A DNA stretch of 61,000 bases from Limnohabitans sp. Rim8 (GTDB lineage Bacteria > Pseudomonadota > Gammaproteobacteria > Burkholderiales > Burkholderiaceae_C), in assembly GCA_945901045.1 (NCBI GenBank), contig CAMDKK010000017.1, positions 1 to 61,000 on the forward strand. Direction: 5' to 3'. Below the pieces are notes generated by a model. It was given only the letters and a program-made list of their open reading frames with translations. It had not been told where the DNA came from and made no database searches. A program made the position numbers and the translations under genes. Positions 53,561 through 61,000 of the stretch are shown piece after piece. The stretch's first letter is position 1, and every line of letters begins with the position of its first letter.

Positions 53561-55755
53561 GCCAAGGCCCCTACAACCTGATGGGCTTGTCCAGCATTTA
53601 AGCCCATCTGCATTTCATACAGTTCAGCAAAGCGTCCACGTTTTTTGAGCAACTCCCTTGGTTCATCGGACTCCACAATTTCACCATCCTCCATCACAAT
53701 GATGCGGTCCATGTCCAAAACTGTTGATAACCGATGCGTAATGGCAATCACGGTACGTTGATCAGCAATGGCGCGAATATGCTTCCAAAATTGCATTTCC
53801 GTGTCGGCATCCAACATGCTCGTCGCCTCATCCAATATCAAAATTCGAGGCTGCATGACCAAGGCCCGTGCAATCGCAATCCGCTGACGCTGACCACCAG
53901 ACAGATTGGATCCACGCTCACCCAAAACAGTGTCATAACCTTGGGGCAGCTTTCGAATGAAGTCATCTGCACCAGCCATCTTTGCAGCACTGACGACTTC
54001 ATCAAAAGGCACATCTACCAGCCCCATTGCGATGTTTTCACGCACTGTGCGAGAAAAAAGAACGACATCCTGGGTCACAACCGCCACTTGCCTGCGAATC
54101 AAAATGGGATTGATCCCCCCTAAGTCAGCACCATCTAATAACACGCGACCACGAGTAGGCACATAAAGTCTTAAAAGCAACTTAGCCAACGTACTCTTGC
54201 CAGACCCAGACGAACCCACAATGCCCACCAACTCACCCGCCTTCACCTGCAAGGAGAGATTACGTAAAATTTCTCGCCCATCACTTCGGTACTTGAAGCT
54301 GAGATCTTCGAAGCCGATGTCACCCACCAAACGTGTCAACGACAATGCGGCATTGGGCGCGGCCTCAGTGGGCGCATCCAAAATATCGCCCAATCTGCGT
54401 AATGAAACCCGCATCTGTTGAAATTCTTGCCAAAGCGTTGCCAAGCGCAAAATCGGTGCATTTACACGTGCTGAAAGCATATTGAAGGCAATCAATTGCC
54501 CCACCGTCATGTCGCCTGACAAAACCAACTTGGCGCCCATCCAAAGTAACACTAAATTCAATGCCTTGCTGATGAATTGCACCCCTTGCTGGGTCATGTT
54601 TGCGAGGTGCCCCGTCTTGAAACTGGCGCGCACATATTCAGCCAGTTTTTCCTCCCACTGGCGTTGAAAGCGAGATTCTGCAGCCATTGATTTCACTGTC
54701 TCCATGCCCGAAATGGATTCAACCAAAAATGATTGGCTCTCAGCCGCTTTCACAAACCGATCCTCTACGTATTTATTCAGCAACGGAATCAGAATCATCG
54801 CTACAGCCAAAAACAAGGGCAAGCTGACCACAACCACCAAAGTCAGTTCAGGGCTGTAATAGGCCATGACCATTAAAAAGAAAATGGTGAAAAACAAATC
54901 AACGCCACTGGTCAAACCAGAACCCGTAAAGAATGCCCGTACCGACTCCATCTCACGGACTCTTGCCACAATTTCACCCGCCTTGCGTGTCGCGAAATAG
55001 GTCATGGGTAAGGCAAGCAAATGGCGATAAATTTTGGCCCCCAGTTCAGCATCCACCCGGTTGGTGGTGTGTGTCAAAACATAGGTTCTTAAACCTGTCA
55101 AAATAATTTCAAACACACTGGCCAAAGCCAAGCCCATCACAATCACATCCAAGGTTGACAGGCCGTTGTGAACAAGGACTTTATCAATCACCACCTGAAA
55201 GGCCAAGGGAGAAACCAGTGCAAATATTTGTAAAGCAAAACTGGCGACCAGTGTCTCTCCGAGCAAACCTTTGTAGCGAAGCAGCGCCTTGAAAAACCAG
55301 CTCAGTCCAAATTTTTCACTGACCCACGTCGTCCCCATTTTGGAGATCACAAACCATTGCGGTTTTATCTCTGAGAGTAACTGCGCCAATGGGACCATTT
55401 TCGGAGCCAGCTGCCCAGGTACTTGCAATAAAATTCCTTCAGACGTCACCTTGCCCACGACAGCAAAACTACCATCTTTCATCTCCACCAAGGACGGGAA
55501 AGCAGCACGCGCTAGAGTTTTTGCGTTACTTTTTTTCAGTTGTACGCCAAAGCCCAAATGCTTCAAGCTGCGGGTCACAGACATGCGGTCAAAACCCACA
55601 TGTTCTTGGGCAAACTCTCGCCACAGCCAATCCGCATCGACAGGGCGCTCGAAATACATGGCGATCAAGCGGACACAATCGAGACCGGTTTTCTCGACTA
55701 AGCTACCAAGAAGGCCGGATGAACCTTTGGTAGATTGCATCGTTTCAACGCTCAT
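53557..55755 (-). CDS. Type I secretion ABC exporter (HlyB-like) with degenerate C39 domain
   Basis: A 732-residue exporter. Residues about 10-145 form a C39-like domain: the catalytic His position, usually HFVVL, reads SFAVVG, so it should bind but not cut its substrate, as in HlyB. The membrane domain (about 160-450) is followed by an ATPase with Walker A GSSGSGKSTLA, signature LSGGQRQRIAIARAL, Walker B ILILDEATSMLD and H-loop ITHRLS. Such exporters secrete unfolded RTX-type proteins through a C-terminal signal. It overlaps the GNAT gene upstream and the HlyD gene downstream. Confidence 0.95.
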   Translation of the reverse strand: MSVETMQSTKGSSGLLGSLVEKTGLDCVRLIAMYFERPVDADWLWREFAQEHVGFDRMSVTRSLKHLGFGVQLKKSNAKTLARAAFPSLVEMKDGSFAVVGKVTSEGILLQVPGQLAPKMVPLAQLLSEIKPQWFVISKMGTTWVSEKFGLSWFFKALLRYKGLLGETLVASFALQIFALVSPLAFQVVIDKVLVHNGLSTLDVIVMGLALASVFEIILTGLRTYVLTHTTNRVDAELGAKIYRHLLALPMTYFATRKAGEIVARVREMESVRAFFTGSGLTSGVDLFFTIFFLMVMAYYSPELTLVVVVSLPLFLAVAMILIPLLNKYVEDRFVKAAESQSFLVESISGMETVKSMAAESRFQRQWEEKLAEYVRASFKTGHLANMTQQGVQFISKALNLVLLWMGAKLVLSGDMTVGQLIAFNMLSARVNAPILRLATLWQEFQQMRVSLRRLGDILDAPTEAAPNAALSLTRLVGDIGFEDLSFKYRSDGREILRNLSLQVKAGELVGIVGSSGSGKSTLAKLLLRLYVPTRGRVLLDGADLGGINPILIRRQVAVVTQDVVLFSRTVRENIAMGLVDVPFDEVVSAAKMAGADDFIRKLPQGYDTVLGERGSNLSGGQRQRIAIARALVMQPRILILDEATSMLDADTEMQFWKHIRAIADQRTVIAITHRLSTVLDMDRIIVMEDGEIVESDEPRELLKKRGRFAELYEMQMGLNAGQAHQVVGALA

Positions 55756-56255
55756 GCCGACTCGTTCTGTGCATCTTGTTTCGGTCGTTGCGCCTTCAAA
55801 TTCACCGCATAATTTCCGCCCAAATGCGTAAACCCCAATTTACGCATCATTCGATCTGTTTGCTGCACGTGGACCCCCGAAGAAATGCCCATAAACACCT
55901 CGCTTGCTCCCCTTGACTTGGCCCATTCCACAAATGCTTTGACCAGGCGCGGTGCAATCGAAGTTCCACGAAAATCTGGGCGCAAATACCACTGAATCAA
56001 TTGCGCTTGCAATTCATCGCTGTAGTAGTAGCGCTCAACACAGCCCATCAAACCTGCGACCAACTTGCCTTCAATGGTCTCTGCAACCATCAATACATGC
56101 GAGCCTTGATTTAATAAAAACAAGCCATTCAAGGCATCATCGACACGCTGCCTGTTCACACTGATGTTGCCATGCGCAATTTCAGATTGATTCTCAAGAG
56201 CCAACTCAATCAGTGCTTCTTTATCTTCCGGTACGGCAAAACGAATTTTCATCAT
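55752..56255 (-). CDS. GNAT-fold acyltransferase within the type I secretion cluster
   Basis: A 167-residue GNAT-fold protein. The acyl-CoA/pantetheine motif region is IQWYLRPDFRGTSIAPRLVK, and the C-terminal strand is MRKLGFTHLGGNYAVNLK. The ATG at 56255, with TGGAA just upstream, is chosen over a TTG five codons earlier. It lies 30 bases after the ketosynthase gene and overlaps the exporter start (ATGA). HlyC-type toxin acyltransferases share the GNAT fold and use acyl-ACP, so this may acylate the exported protein; it has no clear HlyC sequence likeness, and N-acetylation is the alternative. Confidence 0.82.
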   Translation of the reverse strand: MMKIRFAVPEDKEALIELALENQSEIAHGNISVNRQRVDDALNGLFLLNQGSHVLMVAETIEGKLVAGLMGCVERYYYSDELQAQLIQWYLRPDFRGTSIAPRLVKAFVEWAKSRGASEVFMGISSGVHVQQTDRMMRKLGFTHLGGNYAVNLKAQRPKQDAQNESA

Positions 56256-56285
56256 TGATTCCAATTTCAAACTTGAGAACTTGGC

Positions 56286-57503
56286 TTATTCTTTTGTAAT
56301 CACCAACGAGGCGTTGGTGCCTCCGAATCCAAATGAATTACTCATCACATGAGTCAATTCAGGCATATCGACACCATGGCCTGCAGGCAACCAGCGATCT
56401 TCAAATTCCGAATCTGGTGTCACTAGCGCAAGTGTGGGCGGCACCCATTTTCTGGCCAAAATCCCCACGCAAATAACAGCTTCAATCGCACCTGCAGCCC
56501 CCATGGTGTGACCCAATGCCGACTTCACTGTGGACACTGGACATTGATTGGTAGCTTGACCCCAAACTTTGTTAACCGCCATCATTTCCACCCGATCACC
56601 GTTTCGTGTGCCGGTGGCATGCGCATTCAAATAACCAATGTCACCAGGTTGCAAACCCGCATGCTTCAGTGCTTGTTGCATTGCGTGTACTTGACCCGAA
56701 ACCGAAGGTTCCGTCAGGTCCATGGCATCACAACTTTGACCAAACCCTGACAATCGAGCCAGCGCTTTGCGCCCCTGTCGCTGCAGAACATCGCCCTTTT
56801 CGATCAGCAAGCAAGCCGCCCCCTCTGCCAAGCACAAACCATTGCGGTTCTGATCAAAAGGTTGGCAGGCCAGAGATACATCTTTATCAACGACTCTTGC
56901 CAGCACCCGCATGCGTGCCCAAGCATGCAACATCCCGGGCACTAACATGGCATCACTGCCACCCACAATGGCTGCATCAACGTGCCCTGATTGAATCGCT
57001 TGCATGGCCTGTCCAATCGCCAAAGCCGATGAGGCGCAGGCATTCGCCGTCGTCCAACAAGCCCCACGCACACCATATTTCATAGCCAGAGTAGAAGCAG
57101 TTGCGTTCGGCATGATGGCGGGTACGGTCCAAGGTGAAAGCCGAGATGCCGCAAGGTCAGAAAAATACTGCTCATAGGTCGACTCGATCCAATGTGCCCC
57201 TGCCAACCCCACTCCCCAAAACAAACCAATCCGGTGCGGGTCATATCCACGTAAACCGGAAGTCTGTGCAACGGCATCCAAAGCCAAATGCGTGCTACGG
57301 TCACGGGTTGATAAAAATGGTTCTTCCACATTCAAAACGGTATTCACACGGCCCACAGCCGTCGGATAGCCATGCACATCATGCAATGACAAACCACATT
57401 CATTGGCTTGCAGCGCATCCATCACCACGTTCAAGCCACGGCCTAAAGCGCAGGTCAGTCCTACTTCTGTGATGTAGATCTGCGCACCGCGCGCTAAACC
57501 CAT
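56286..57503 (-). CDS. Beta-ketoacyl-ACP synthase (FabF-like)
   Basis: A 405-residue condensing enzyme. The Cys-His-His triad of elongating ketosynthases is complete: Cys near 156 in TANACASSALAIG, His near 295 in LNAHATGTRNGD, and His near 332 in KSALGHTMGAAGA. The C-terminal NSFGFGGTNASLV motif is intact. The ATG at 57503 overlaps the ACP stop; a TTG one codon earlier is possible. With its own ACP upstream, it probably makes a dedicated acyl chain, a setting reminiscent of rhizobial NodE/NodF. No ketoreductase or dehydratase is present, so host enzymes would be needed for those steps. Confidence 0.9.
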   Translation of the reverse strand: MGLARGAQIYITEVGLTCALGRGLNVVMDALQANECGLSLHDVHGYPTAVGRVNTVLNVEEPFLSTRDRSTHLALDAVAQTSGLRGYDPHRIGLFWGVGLAGAHWIESTYEQYFSDLAASRLSPWTVPAIMPNATASTLAMKYGVRGACWTTANACASSALAIGQAMQAIQSGHVDAAIVGGSDAMLVPGMLHAWARMRVLARVVDKDVSLACQPFDQNRNGLCLAEGAACLLIEKGDVLQRQGRKALARLSGFGQSCDAMDLTEPSVSGQVHAMQQALKHAGLQPGDIGYLNAHATGTRNGDRVEMMAVNKVWGQATNQCPVSTVKSALGHTMGAAGAIEAVICVGILARKWVPPTLALVTPDSEFEDRWLPAGHGVDMPELTHVMSNSFGFGGTNASLVITKE

Positions 57504-57838
57504 CAAATGACACCCGAGCTGTCAGAGGATTCTTTGACGGATTGCGCCAATTTACGCTGTAAAAACACCTCTTTTGCAGGCTTCATGCATTGCGGAATCA
57601 ACAACGCCAGTTCACTTAAGCGAGTCGGGGGCGCCCCCGTGAGCAGACCATCCTCTAAATAATCCAGGACATGGGAACCAAATGTGTCGTCGCCATGCAA
57701 AAGTATTTCGAGTTTGGTGAGTGAATCCACATCCATATCCTGAAAGCTGGGGTCGCTTATCAAAATATCAGCCGAAACCTTGTGTTTTGACTCCAGGTAA
57801 CGCATCAACTCTTGGTGAATTTGATCATCAGTGTTCAT
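57503..57838 (-). CDS. Acyl carrier protein (dedicated, extended C-terminus)
   Basis: A 111-residue acyl carrier protein. The phosphopantetheine attachment serine is Ser39 in MDVDSLTKLEI. Helices around it match ACPs, but the product is longer than the usual ~80 residues because of a basic C-terminal tail (KPAKEVFLQRKLAQSVKESS). It starts 15 bases after the lipoprotein stop and overlaps the ketosynthase start. Confidence 0.87.
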   Translation of the reverse strand: MNTDDQIHQELMRYLESKHKVSADILISDPSFQDMDVDSLTKLEILLHGDDTFGSHVLDYLEDGLLTGAPPTRLSELALLIPQCMKPAKEVFLQRKLAQSVKESSDSSGVI

Positions 57839-57853
57839 GTCCGGTTCATTTCT

Positions 57854-59599
57854 TCAAGGGGCAACCGGTGTCAATGACATCGCAGTCAATGCTGCGTTGA
57901 GTTCAGTTCGTGACAGTAACCAATCACTGGTCCAAATGGTGCCACTGGGCGCGTAGTGCCCGACCCACAACTTATTGTCAAAATCAGCAAAGACAGGGTA
58001 GCGGCCGTCTTTGGCTGACCAAAATGCAGACCTGTTTTGGACGCCGACAGGAATCGATGTCATTACGAACAATCTGACATTGCCCAGTGTGGTTTCAACA
58101 AATTTTGCTTCTCCCAAATCCAATGAACCATTACTGGATGTGGTGGTGAATTTCATCGTGCCCTCGAATGCAATATCAAACTCGCTTGCAGACTTTGTAA
58201 TCGACCAGCACACCCCGGCATAACAAGTTCGCGGGCTTGCCTTGAAAGCAGCCAACGACGTGAAGAATGAAGCCACACTGTCAAACGCATACTCATCCAC
58301 CAGTGCTTTGCGCCTAATTTGGTAGACCTTATGACCTGTGCCAAAGTTGCCTGTCGCAGTTGACAAGGCTGGCACTGCGGCAAACGGCAAATCCTGAGCG
58401 TCGCGCATCAGAATCTGCACTTGCCGCACAGGTGACCCCATAGCATCTGAGAATTTTTCCTTCAACACCAAGCCATCTTTGAACCACACAGGGGTCAAAG
58501 AATTGACTACAGCAGACTCCATTGTGTTGGGGTCTTTGAGATTTCGATAACTGTAGATCAGGTGGTAGCCTGCTGCACCTTGGCTTTGGTAGGTAGCATC
58601 CCGAGCCCAAGCACTGCTGCGGTATTGAAAGCTGGAGGCTGCGACCGCACCACCATCTCCTTGAGCGGCCAGTGTGAGCAAGCTGCGCGGCGTACTCCCA
58701 ACCAGGCTCGGGTCGTAAAATCCATTCCCCACCGTTGCCAATGCGGTCTCTGCATTCAATGTGTTGATGGGCTTGCGTAATAGCTTTTCAGTATCAGAGT
58801 TCAGGGCCGTAGACAAAACCTGTTGATTTATGCGCGTTAATTGATCTGCCTCTGTTTCTGCCGCATTGGACGCACGCGTTGCTGACAGCGCCTGTGTGAG
58901 CAGTTCGGCAGCCCGAGCGCCTAACCCCTCTGAACTGGCCCCATAAACGGTCGCAACTTCTGACTTGAGCCTGGCTTGCGTAACAGAAAGCGCGGCTGCT
59001 AAAACTCGACCCGTGCGCTGCGCGAGCGCACGTTCAGTGACGGTAAAGGATTCAGAAGAATCAAAATAGTCCGCCTTACTGGAAGACATTCCACTGTCTT
59101 TGAGCAATGCAGTCACTGCATCTACATAAATTTGCTCACCATAACTGGCACCTTCACTCATTTGTTTCGCAATCTGCAGCGTCGTGATGGGCGTCAGGAC
59201 AGGCTTAACACTGCCCCTGGCAGCCAAAACATACCCTGACTGGCCTTGTTCTCTCAGGGTCTTACCCGTAGCTTCATCCTTGACCTCAGGGCCGACTTCA
59301 GCAATGACCAATTTGTCATAGGTTTCCCAATACCGCAGCGGCGAAATGTCCAACTTGTAACGACCGCCTGTCCCCGTCGTTGCAAATGGTTCCCCAGCAT
59401 CACAAACCCAATTGGTATTCAAGTCCAAACATACTTTGGCCCCAACCAAATAGCCATCGACCACGGTGCCATTGAGCTGGTAGTTGGCATCGATGACTGC
59501 GGAATTGTCGCCACCTCCACCGCCACCGCAACCTGCCAAGAGCGACGCGCACAGCATGCCCGCTGCAAGTTTCATTTTTGATTTGAACTTCGACATCAT
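57854..59599 (-). CDS. Large lipoprotein within the type I secretion cluster
   Basis: A 581-residue predicted lipoprotein. The signal peptide ends with the lipobox LLAGCGGGGGG (Cys near 24), followed by a flexible Gly run. Residues about 40-100 (VDGYLVGAKVCLDLNTNWVC, then GEPFATTGTGGRYKLD) resemble a Ca-binding or carboxypeptidase-regulatory-like fold seen in bacterial surface proteins; the rest is not recognised. Its ATGA start overlaps the stop of the secreted-protein gene. Its place between the secreted protein and the ACP suggests a surface partner or retention factor. Confidence 0.8.
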   Translation of the reverse strand: MMSKFKSKMKLAAGMLCASLLAGCGGGGGGDNSAVIDANYQLNGTVVDGYLVGAKVCLDLNTNWVCDAGEPFATTGTGGRYKLDISPLRYWETYDKLVIAEVGPEVKDEATGKTLREQGQSGYVLAARGSVKPVLTPITTLQIAKQMSEGASYGEQIYVDAVTALLKDSGMSSSKADYFDSSESFTVTERALAQRTGRVLAAALSVTQARLKSEVATVYGASSEGLGARAAELLTQALSATRASNAAETEADQLTRINQQVLSTALNSDTEKLLRKPINTLNAETALATVGNGFYDPSLVGSTPRSLLTLAAQGDGGAVAASSFQYRSSAWARDATYQSQGAAGYHLIYSYRNLKDPNTMESAVVNSLTPVWFKDGLVLKEKFSDAMGSPVRQVQILMRDAQDLPFAAVPALSTATGNFGTGHKVYQIRRKALVDEYAFDSVASFFTSLAAFKASPRTCYAGVCWSITKSASEFDIAFEGTMKFTTTSSNGSLDLGEAKFVETTLGNVRLFVMTSIPVGVQNRSAFWSAKDGRYPVFADFDNKLWVGHYAPSGTIWTSDWLLSRTELNAALTAMSLTPVAP

Positions 59600-61000
59600 G
59601 TTGACAGCGCCTGTTGCTTGTGGATGTTTTGCAAAGCCATTTGCTCTGCAAACATTGCCTCTGTCCAGGATGAGGTTTCACTCTCCGCAATCTCTATCTG
59701 TTTATTTCCAGCGTTGGCCACATCTGAAATGAATCGTTGCAACATGGCGTTGAGCTCAGCATCACTGGCTCCTTTGGTGTGAGCATCCGCCAAGCGCTTG
59801 CGAATCACGGCTTCAATGTCGATATTGAATGTCTTAGGTTGGCTCTTTCCGCTGGTGTCGGCTGCATCCAAATACCTGAAAGCAGCATCTGCAATCTCAC
59901 CCTTGCTGCCATCGGTCCGCTCAAAGGTGGATTTCCCCATGATGTAGACATCGCCCAACTGATCCATCATCTGATCAGAGGTCAAGTCAATGGACTTGAT
60001 ACCCCAAGCCTCTAAGCCTTTGAACTCCCCGTCGTCAGTGACCCCGTTTTGATTTTTGTCTTGCCAGACTCCAAACTTGCTCCACAACGCATCTTTGGCT
60101 GTCAACTTTCCATCTTTGTCGGTATCGAAGCCGCTCAAGCCCTCCAAGTCTGTCATGGCTCCAGTCAGATATGACAAGAAAGAGACCTCATCCACATCCT
60201 GAATCAGACCATCTCCATTTTTATCAAAAACAACCAGGCCATCGTCTGCAGCAGTCCATGCCAACAAGTCTTTAACGCCATCGCCATTGATGTCAAAAAG
60301 CACCTTGGAATCATCCAAGTTGGAGTAGTGAATACCGTCACCGTTCAAATCAATCGCCACAGGCTTACCGCCTCTGCTGGCGACGGAGCCTTGATGAAAA
60401 GTTTGAACATACTGCCGCGCCCAGCCACCCTGCTGATCCGATACGTCCACAGAAAAGCTCACATCCCCTGTCGCCTCATCGCCATAGTGATTTTTATAGG
60501 ACAAATCCCATGAAGGCGGGGTGGTACCCCATGAAAATGCAGTTGTTCCCGAGGACAAGCTTTTGCCAACAGGAAGAAATCCACTGCCGGCACTTATCCC
60601 TGTCCCCTCCTGTGTCAATGCAACATCACCATGCAGCGGACTGTCTGCAATTCCCGCCCGCAAATCCTCAGGTCGACCGTCAACATCACTGGCATAAATA
60701 CGGTTCGTGAACTCGCCACCCATTTTCTCGGACATATTGCTGCTGGATGACCATCCCGGCAAGCCATACAGCCAGGGCCGGTCGTTTTGCGCCATCACAT
60801 TGAAATTCATCTGACCGTCAGTCCACCCGCCTTTGCTGTCACGCACGCGGTAGTCAAACCCAGCGCTACCCGAATAATTTTGCTCAAACCGCAAAATCAC
60901 GTCGTTGCCATCACGCTGGATGTCTGTGATGTGATTGCCGTGCTTGAATTCACCAAAGGTCAGTGCGTCGTTATTTGCATCTTGTGCACCCACGCCCCCT
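59596..61000 (-). CDS. RTX-type calcium-binding secreted protein, N-terminal part beyond window
   Basis: The frame is open to the window edge, so at least 468 C-terminal residues of a larger protein are seen. It begins in cadherin-like repeat sequence (DALTFGEFKHGNHITDIQRD, then SAGFDYRVRDSKGGW), then a block of five EF-hand-like calcium loops: DLNGDGIHYS, DINGDGVKDL, DKNGDGLIQD, DTDKDGKLTA and DKNQNGVTDD. This block is common near the C-terminus of large type I-secreted proteins. A helical C-terminus follows. GGxGxDxxx nonapeptides are not seen in the visible part. It is the likely substrate of the exporter encoded downstream. Confidence 0.85.
   Translation of the reverse strand, partial: GGVGAQDANNDALTFGEFKHGNHITDIQRDGNDVILRFEQNYSGSAGFDYRVRDSKGGWTDGQMNFNVMAQNDRPWLYGLPGWSSSSNMSEKMGGEFTNRIYASDVDGRPEDLRAGIADSPLHGDVALTQEGTGISAGSGFLPVGKSLSSGTTAFSWGTTPPSWDLSYKNHYGDEATGDVSFSVDVSDQQGGWARQYVQTFHQGSVASRGGKPVAIDLNGDGIHYSNLDDSKVLFDINGDGVKDLLAWTAADDGLVVFDKNGDGLIQDVDEVSFLSYLTGAMTDLEGLSGFDTDKDGKLTAKDALWSKFGVWQDKNQNGVTDDGEFKGLEAWGIKSIDLTSDQMMDQLGDVYIMGKSTFERTDGSKGEIADAAFRYLDAADTSGKSQPKTFNIDIEAVIRKRLADAHTKGASDAELNAMLQRFISDVANAGNKQIEIAESETSSWTEAMFAEQMALQNIHKQQALST

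Noticed and set aside
55752-56255. Calling the GNAT gene an hlyC homologue
   Set aside because: Only the fold class and position agree; I see no HlyC-specific sequence motifs, so it is kept as a GNAT-fold enzyme with a proposed role.
59596-61000. GGxGxDxxx RTX nonapeptide repeats
   Set aside because: None occur in the visible part; the calcium loops seen are of DxDxDG type, so 'RTX-type' rests on secretion context and the C-terminal block.
1-61000. tRNA genes, CRISPR arrays, prophage or integrase genes
   Set aside because: I found no cloverleaf-like segment, no regularly spaced repeats and no recombinase or phage structural gene, though a tRNA scan was not possible.

Overview
The window looks like a chromosomal stretch from a betaproteobacterium of the order Burkholderiales, most likely family Comamonadaceae (Limnohabitans, Rhodoferax or Polaromonas relatives). 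The grounds are the gene content and order: paaABCDE behind a TetR-type palindrome, an SAH riboswitch in front of ahcY-tlyA-metF, a PHA-granule-type small protein, a second IF-1, and a moderately high GC content with dense packing. I identified no rRNA, tRNA, CRISPR array, integrase or intact insertion sequence.

Layout. 1-4 kb: amino-sugar genes glmS (cut by the window edge) and glmU, separated by an Lrp/AsnC regulator and a Phd/PIN toxin-antitoxin pair. 4-6.7 kb: a DUF6279 lipoprotein, an atypical metallo-beta-lactamase-fold hydrolase and a TetR regulator. 6.7-11.8 kb: a MoxR AAA+/DUF58/von Willebrand A cluster with an anchored trypsin-like protease and a second, divergent VWA gene. 11.8-23 kb: folate cyclo-ligase, Slt transglycosylase, PHA-type protein, molybdopterin oxidoreductase, an M20 and an M14-like hydrolase, an NDUFA9-like protein, GST, CCA enzyme, thioredoxin TrxC and IF-1. 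23-29 kb: a small-gene interval with several palindromes, MidA-type methyltransferase, a pterin cluster (SDR and two tandem FolB genes), ttcA, a lipoprotein and a phosphatase. 29-34.7 kb: ruvA and ruvB split by a mazEF pair, PhoH, YbeY and DbpA. 34.7-42.6 kb: dtd-CDF-tyrS, M23 peptidase, anmK, erpA, rplM-rpsI and rlmJ. 42.6-46.5 kb: paaABCDE, the phenylacetyl-CoA epoxidase, behind a perfect 40-bp palindrome. 46.5-50.3 kb: rlpA, then metF-tlyA-ahcY under an SAH riboswitch whose pseudoknot and terminator compete. 50.3-52.2 kb: a REP-like repeat cluster and prfC.

52.2-61 kb is the most unusual part: a single minus-strand cluster, apparently lower in GC, that runs off the window edge. In transcription order it holds the C-terminal part of a large calcium-binding, RTX-type secreted protein, a surface lipoprotein, an acyl carrier protein, a beta-ketoacyl synthase, a GNAT-fold transferase, a type I secretion ABC exporter with a degenerate C39 domain, and an HlyD-type adaptor. 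Most junctions are start/stop overlaps. The ACP, synthase and GNAT sit where classical RTX operons carry an HlyC-type acyltransferase, so I propose a secretion system with its own acyl-chain supply for modifying the exported protein. This is the best candidate for an undescribed system in the window.
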